Below, piece by piece: positions 14,281 to 17,986 of a stretch of DNA of 17,986 nucleotides. The stretch covers positions 1 to 17,986 of the forward strand of contig JAFAUA010000100.1 of the NCBI GenBank assembly GCA_019243595.1. The letters are read 5' to 3'. The position numbers were made by a program, and so were the translations under genes. This DNA comes from Acidimicrobiia bacterium. Lineage in GTDB: Bacteria > Actinomycetota > Acidimicrobiia > Acidimicrobiales > AC-14. The notes beneath the pieces are model-generated. The model was not told where the DNA came from. It did not search any database and saw nothing but the letters and a program-made list of their open reading frames with translations. The stretch's first letter is position 1; every line of letters starts with the position of its first letter.

Positions 14281-15866
14281 TGCCCAGGCCCGGATTCGTT
14301 CTCGACGTCGATCGCTCCACGCCGCCCACGCTGTTCTGGCACGGCGAGGGTTTCCGCCTCGAGCGCCTCCCGACGGGGAGCCGCGTCATCTACCCGCCCG
14401 AGCCGCTCGACGCCCTGAACGATCCCGACGAGGCCATCCGGCGCGCCCTGCTCGAGCCCCTCGACAGCGAGCCGCTCCCCGCGCTGCTCAAGCCGGGGAT
14501 GAAGCTCACGATCGCTTTCGACGACGTCAGCCTTCCGCTGCCGCCGATGCGCCAGCCCGACAACCGTCAGCGGGTGATCGAAGCCGTGCTCGACATGGCT
14601 GCTGCCGCCGGTGTCGACGACGTGCAGCTGATCGCCGCCCTCGCCCTGCACCGGCGCATGACGGAGTCCGAGCTGCGCCATGCCCTCGGCGACCGTATCT
14701 ACGACGCCTTCGAGCCCCACGGTCTGTTGACCCAGCATGACGCCGAGGACCCGGCGGGCATGCTCCACCTGGGCACGACCGACGAGGGCGAGGACGTCGA
14801 GATCAACAAGCGGGCCGCGGAGAGCGACCTGCTCGTCTACGTGAACATCAACCTGGTCGCCATGGACGGTGGCCACAAGAGCGTTGCCACCGGGCTCGCG
14901 TCGTACAAGAGCCTCCGCCACCACCACAACGTGCGCACCATGCAGCACAGCCGCTCGTTCATGGACCAGCACCGCTCGGAGCTGCACTCGTCGAACTGGC
15001 GCATGGGCCGGCATCTCAAAGCGGCCGGCGTCAAGATCTTCCAGATCGAGACGACGCTCAACACCAACACGTTCCCCGACCAGTTCGCCTTCCTGCAGAA
15101 GCGCGAGTGGGAGTGGAAGGCCCGCGACCGGGCGTCGTTCCTCGCCGTCAGCAAGAGCCTCGGACGCACGCCGCCCCGGCTGGCCCGGCGCATCTTCCAT
15201 TCGATCAACGCGCCGCACGAGATGACCAGCGTGCAGGCCGGCGAGGTCGAGGCCGTGCACGCCCGCACGACCGAGAACGTCTATCGCCAGCAACTGGTCG
15301 AGGTCTCCGGCCAGACCGACATCCTCACGATGGGGCTGCCGTACATCTGCCCCTACAACGTGAACTCAGTGATGAACCCGATCCTCGTGATGTGCACGGG
15401 CCTCGGGTACTTCTTCAACCTCTACCGCAACAATCCGCTGGTGCGGCCGGGCGGCGTGCTGATCCTGAGCCACCCGACACCGTGGGAGTTCGACCCCGTC
15501 TTCCACCCCAGCTACATCGACTTCTTCGAGCAGGTGCTGGCCGAGACCACCGATCCCCTCGAGATCGAAGCCAAGTACGAGGAGTCGTTCGCCACCGATC
15601 CCTGGTATATCCACCTGTACCGGACGGGTCACGCCTATCACGGCGTTCACCCCTTCTACATGTGGTACTGGGGCGCGCACGCCCTTGACCACCTCGGCGG
15701 CGTGATCATCGTCGGCGGCGATCCGGCCGCCGTTCGCCGTCTCGGGTTCAAGCCGGCGTCGACGATGCGCGACGCGCTCGAGATGGCGACAGATGTCGTC
15801 GGCCGCGACCCGTCGATCACCCACCTGCACTGCCCGCCCCTGCTGATGGCCGACGTCTCGGTTTGA
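14280..15866 (+). CDS. Divergent LarA (lactate racemase/DUF2088) domain protein
   Basis: The 528-residue protein belongs to the LarA superfamily, whose members use a nickel-pincer nucleotide to racemise or epimerise hydroxyacids. Compared from memory with Lactobacillus plantarum LarA, H124 (LALHRR) corresponds to catalytic H108, K200 (GGHKSVATGLASYK) to K184, which covalently holds the cofactor, and H216 (RHHHN) to Ni-ligand H200. The other catalytic His (H174, in ESHFFAGF) is missing: the segment is shortened to NINLVAMDGG. The conserved Arg (R75) is Leu 85 in DDVSLPLP. About 100 residues longer than typical LarA, it has a His/Trp/Tyr-rich C-terminal part (e.g. HPFYMWYWGAHALDHLGG). GTG 14280 shares a base with the upstream TAG and has GAGG 9 nt before. 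Cofactor binding is plausible; lactate racemisation is doubtful. Confidence 0.8.
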   Translation: MPRPGFVLDVDRSTPPTLFWHGEGFRLERLPTGSRVIYPPEPLDALNDPDEAIRRALLEPLDSEPLPALLKPGMKLTIAFDDVSLPLPPMRQPDNRQRVIEAVLDMAAAAGVDDVQLIAALALHRRMTESELRHALGDRIYDAFEPHGLLTQHDAEDPAGMLHLGTTDEGEDVEINKRAAESDLLVYVNINLVAMDGGHKSVATGLASYKSLRHHHNVRTMQHSRSFMDQHRSELHSSNWRMGRHLKAAGVKIFQIETTLNTNTFPDQFAFLQKREWEWKARDRASFLAVSKSLGRTPPRLARRIFHSINAPHEMTSVQAGEVEAVHARTTENVYRQQLVEVSGQTDILTMGLPYICPYNVNSVMNPILVMCTGLGYFFNLYRNNPLVRPGGVLILSHPTPWEFDPVFHPSYIDFFEQVLAETTDPLEIEAKYEESFATDPWYIHLYRTGHAYHGVHPFYMWYWGAHALDHLGGVIIVGGDPAAVRRLGFKPASTMRDALEMATDVVGRDPSITHLHCPPLLMADVSV

Positions 15867-16744
15867 TGCGAGTCCGTGGCGCATTCCCGTACGGGGCACC
15901 GACGTGGCCGGGGAGCGTGCCGCGTCCGCCCGTCGAGCGGCGCACCGGTGTCGACTTCGAGACCGACTGGGCCCGGCGCTACCCGGCCCGGCTGGCGCGG
16001 GCCGTGTTCGTCGACCAGGTCCTGCGTCCGGTCGTGCGCGCCCTGGTGCCTCCGCACGTCCACGGCGTCGACCGCCTCGAGGCGCTCGACGGCCCCGTCA
16101 TCTTCGTCGCCAATCACCACAGTCACCTCGACACGCCACTGCTGCTGAGCGCGCTGCCCGACCGGTGGCGGCACAAGGCCGTCGTCGCTGCGGCCGCCGA
16201 CTACTTCTTCGACACCCGCCTGAAGGCGACGCTGTCGGCGCTGGTGCTCGGCGCCCTCCCCGTCGAACGGGGCCGCGCCTCTCGGCGACCCCTCGACCAG
16301 TCGCGCGCCCTGCTCGACGATGGGTGGAGCATCGTCATCTTCCCCGAGGGCGGGCGCAGCCCCGACGGGTGGGGCCAGCCGTTCCGTGGCGGTGCCGCCT
16401 TCCTAAGCGTGCACACGGGCGCGCCGGTCGTGCCTGTCCATCTCGACGGCACTGGTCGGGTACTGCCGAAGGGCGCCACCCGGCCCACGCGTGACGCCGT
16501 GCACGTGACGTTCGGGTCGCCGCTGCGGCCCGAGGAGGGCGAGCGCACCAATCCGTTCGCCGAGCGCATCGAACAGGCCGTCTCGGTGCTGGCCGACGAA
16601 CGGGCAACCGACTGGTGGACGGCCCGCCGGCGGGCGGCAACTCGGACGACCCCCTCGCTCGCCGGCCCCGACGCCGGCGCGTGGCGGCGGTCGTGGGCCC
16701 TCGAGCGCGGCGTCCGCAAGCGGCCCGTTCGCACCTGGCCGTAG
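15866..16744 (+). CDS. PlsC-like lysophospholipid/glycerolipid acyltransferase
   Basis: The 292-residue protein shows the acyltransferase signature. Motif I is ANHHSHLD (HX4D, H84 and D89). Motif III is IVIFPEGGRSPDG (about 157-168), where the usual FPEGTRS has Gly for Thr. A motif IV-like VVPVHLDGTG lies at 188-197. Enzymes of this family move an acyl group from acyl-CoA or acyl-ACP to lysophosphatidate or another hydroxyl acceptor at the inner membrane face. A ~65-residue N-terminal extension precedes the core, and a basic, Arg-rich tail ends it (ERGVRKRPVRTWP). No clear transmembrane helix is visible. ATG 15866 overlaps the upstream TGA (TGATG), which is better than a TTG three bases earlier. 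In this operon it probably acylates the product of the reductase/dehydrogenase/LarA-like enzymes. Confidence 0.88.
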   Translation: MRVRGAFPYGAPTWPGSVPRPPVERRTGVDFETDWARRYPARLARAVFVDQVLRPVVRALVPPHVHGVDRLEALDGPVIFVANHHSHLDTPLLLSALPDRWRHKAVVAAAADYFFDTRLKATLSALVLGALPVERGRASRRPLDQSRALLDDGWSIVIFPEGGRSPDGWGQPFRGGAAFLSVHTGAPVVPVHLDGTGRVLPKGATRPTRDAVHVTFGSPLRPEEGERTNPFAERIEQAVSVLADERATDWWTARRRAATRTTPSLAGPDAGAWRRSWALERGVRKRPVRTWP

Positions 16745-17544
16745 TGCAGTTTTCGATCCGGCGTCTGGGCCCGATGGGCATCGGCTTGTTGCTGGTGGCC
16801 GCCTACGTCCTGGCCGTCACCGGCACGCTGCCGTTCGGCAACAACGTCCGGCCGCTGTTCGAAGGCATCGGCCCGCCACCGGCCTACCGCTGGGTCAAGC
16901 CGCCGGCCGCCCTCGCGTCGGGCAACGTGCCCCCCGCGCCGAACGACACCGACATCCCGATGGGGCCGAGCGGGTCGCAGCAGTCGGGCGCCCAGAGCGA
17001 GGACAACCAGCTGGTCCTGAACCTGGCGCCGAATGCCTTCCCGGCCCACGCGCCCGACACGACGCTGCGCGTGCACATCGAGCCCCTCGATCCGGCGTCG
17101 CTCGGCCCCCCACCGGCCGGCCTCAAGCCCAACGGCAACGCCTACCGAGTCACGTTCACCTACCAGCCGTCGGGGACCAACGCCGAGACAGTCACCCAGC
17201 CGGGCAACATCCTGCTCACCGTGCCGCTCCCGGCCGCCGGCCTGCTCTACTCCGCCGACGGCCGCACGTGGTCGGACATCGGCAAGCAGACAGTCGCCGG
17301 CCAGCCGATCGTCGGTGGTCCGTTCAACGCCGTCGGCTGGTACGAAGGCGCCACCCACGCCACGGCGGCGTCCAGCGGCGGTGGCGGTGGTGGCAGCGCG
17401 GGCACGATCATCGTCGTCGTCCTCGTCGCCGTTCTCGCGTTGGCGCTCGGCTTCTTCCCCCTGCTCCGCAAGCGGGTCCGCGGCGGCCCCGCCAACAAGC
17501 GCGCCGGCCCCGCCAAGAAGTCCGCCAACAAGAAGAAGCGCTGA
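16744..17544 (+). CDS. Unrecognised bitopic envelope protein, paralogue 1
   Basis: I do not recognise a named family. The 266-residue product has an N-terminal hydrophobic helix (about 10-29), which is a signal anchor or uncleaved signal. An extracytoplasmic part (about 33-205) is rich in Pro, Asn and beta-strand-like text, with WVKPPAA, PNDTDIPM, GSQQSGAQSED and a sandwich-like stretch (TLRVHIEP, AYRVTFTY, NILLTVPLP, LLYSADGRTWSDIG). A Gly-rich hinge (211-218) and a second transmembrane helix (about 220-241) follow, then a very basic tail (KRAGPAKKSANKKKR). The strand pattern resembles ZU5-like beta sandwiches, but only loosely. GTG 16744 shares its first base with the acyltransferase TAG, so it belongs to the lipid operon. 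A second copy follows 4 nt downstream. A surface or lipid-binding role is a guess from topology and context. Confidence 0.75.
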   Translation: MQFSIRRLGPMGIGLLLVAAYVLAVTGTLPFGNNVRPLFEGIGPPPAYRWVKPPAALASGNVPPAPNDTDIPMGPSGSQQSGAQSEDNQLVLNLAPNAFPAHAPDTTLRVHIEPLDPASLGPPPAGLKPNGNAYRVTFTYQPSGTNAETVTQPGNILLTVPLPAAGLLYSADGRTWSDIGKQTVAGQPIVGGPFNAVGWYEGATHATAASSGGGGGGSAGTIIVVVLVAVLALALGFFPLLRKRVRGGPANKRAGPAKKSANKKKR

Positions 17545-17548
17545 GCCG

Positions 17549-17986
17549 ATGGCACTGCGGCGGGCAGGTCGACAACGCTCGCCGCTGACGATCGGGCTTG
17601 TCCTCGTCGTCTGCTATCTCGCCGCAATCGCGATCGCGCTCCCATTCGGCCATCGCGTGCTGCCGATGTTCGAGGGCTACGGCGGCTCGTCGCCGTATCA
17701 CTGGGTCAAGCCACCGGCCGCGTTCGCCGCAGGCAACGTTCGCCCGAAGCCCAATGACACTGACATCCCAATGGCGTCGACCGGATCACAGCAGTCGGGT
17801 GCCCAGAGCGAGGACGCGCAGCTGATCCTGAACCTGGCGCCGAATGCGGTCCCGCCGCATCCGCCGGACAGCACGCTGCGCGTCCACATCGAGCCCATCG
17901 ATCCCGCGACACTCGGCCCTGTCCCTCGCGAGTTCCGGCCTAATGGAAACGCGTACCGGGTCACGTTCGCGTACGAGCCGTCGGGC
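17549..17986 (+). CDS. Unrecognised bitopic envelope protein, paralogue 2 (3' end outside window)
   Basis: An open frame runs from ATG 17549 to the window end without a stop, giving 146 residues. It is a tandem paralogue of the preceding gene: a basic start (MALRRAGRQR), a hydrophobic helix (about 13-32), then the same order of blocks: HWVKPPAA, PNDTDIPM, TGSQQSGAQSED, LNLAPNA, TLRVHIEP, PNGNAYRVTF. Differences concentrate in the first 45 residues and at scattered sites, so the copies are old enough to have diverged but still share the extracellular domain. The gap between the two genes is 4 nt. By analogy, a Gly-rich hinge, a second helix and a basic tail should follow beyond the window. The function is unknown. 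Confidence 0.75.
   Translation, partial: MALRRAGRQRSPLTIGLVLVVCYLAAIAIALPFGHRVLPMFEGYGGSSPYHWVKPPAAFAAGNVRPKPNDTDIPMASTGSQQSGAQSEDAQLILNLAPNAVPPHPPDSTLRVHIEPIDPATLGPVPREFRPNGNAYRVTFAYEPSG

Noticed and set aside
14280..15866. Calling the LarA-like gene a lactate racemase (larA)
   Set aside because: One catalytic His and the conserved Arg are missing, the protein is about 100 residues longer, and the neighbours are lipid genes, so only superfamily membership is supported.
1..17986. CRISPR arrays, tRNA or rRNA genes, insertion sequences, prophage genes
   Set aside because: No regularly spaced direct repeats, cloverleaf-like segments, transposase or integrase motifs, or terminal inverted repeats with target duplications were seen.

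Overview
The window is a compact, GC-rich chromosomal segment. It is almost certainly from a high-GC actinobacterium, and an uncultured or acidimicrobial-type lineage is a plausible guess. The reasons are the strong G/C bias at third codon positions, the prfB-ftsE-ftsX neighbourhood known from Actinobacteria, GTG/TTG starts, and TANNNT boxes placed about 7 nt before start codons, as in leaderless actinobacterial mRNAs. Nothing looks like phage, plasmid, insertion sequence, CRISPR or an RNA gene, and no gene-free stretch exceeds about 115 bases.

Left part (1-7946) is housekeeping and cell envelope. The tail of a SAM-dependent methyltransferase is followed by secA (preprotein translocase ATPase) and prfB (release factor 2), which are 3 nt apart. 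A convergent gene for a secreted, membrane-anchored CAP-domain protein lies next. Then come ftsE and ftsX (divisome ABC system) and an EnvC-like coiled-coil/LytM zinc peptidase that is the obvious candidate for the hydrolase controlled by FtsEX. smpB, which often follows ftsX in Actinobacteria, is not there.

Middle part (7964-10720) is signalling. It holds a receiver-only response regulator, a minimal soluble histidine kinase, and a REC-GAF-HisKA-HATPase kinase. None of the three has a DNA-binding or enzymatic output domain.

Right part (10757-17986) is the most unusual. It is a tightly overlapped run of six genes: a fatty acyl-CoA reductase fused to a HAD-IB domain, a zinc alcohol dehydrogenase, a divergent LarA (nickel-pincer hydroxyacid racemase) homologue, a PlsC-type acyltransferase, and two tandem paralogues of an unrecognised bitopic envelope protein. 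The last runs off the window. The gene junctions (ATGA, TAGTG, TGATG, TAGTG) argue for one translationally coupled operon, probably making or remodelling an unusual lipid. A long inverted repeat (14 + 7 bp) spans the end of the first gene and stops just before the Shine-Dalgarno of the second. The LarA homologue keeps the cofactor-binding Lys and Ni-ligand His, but it has lost one catalytic His and the conserved Arg. Shorter perfect hairpins sit at several other gene junctions.
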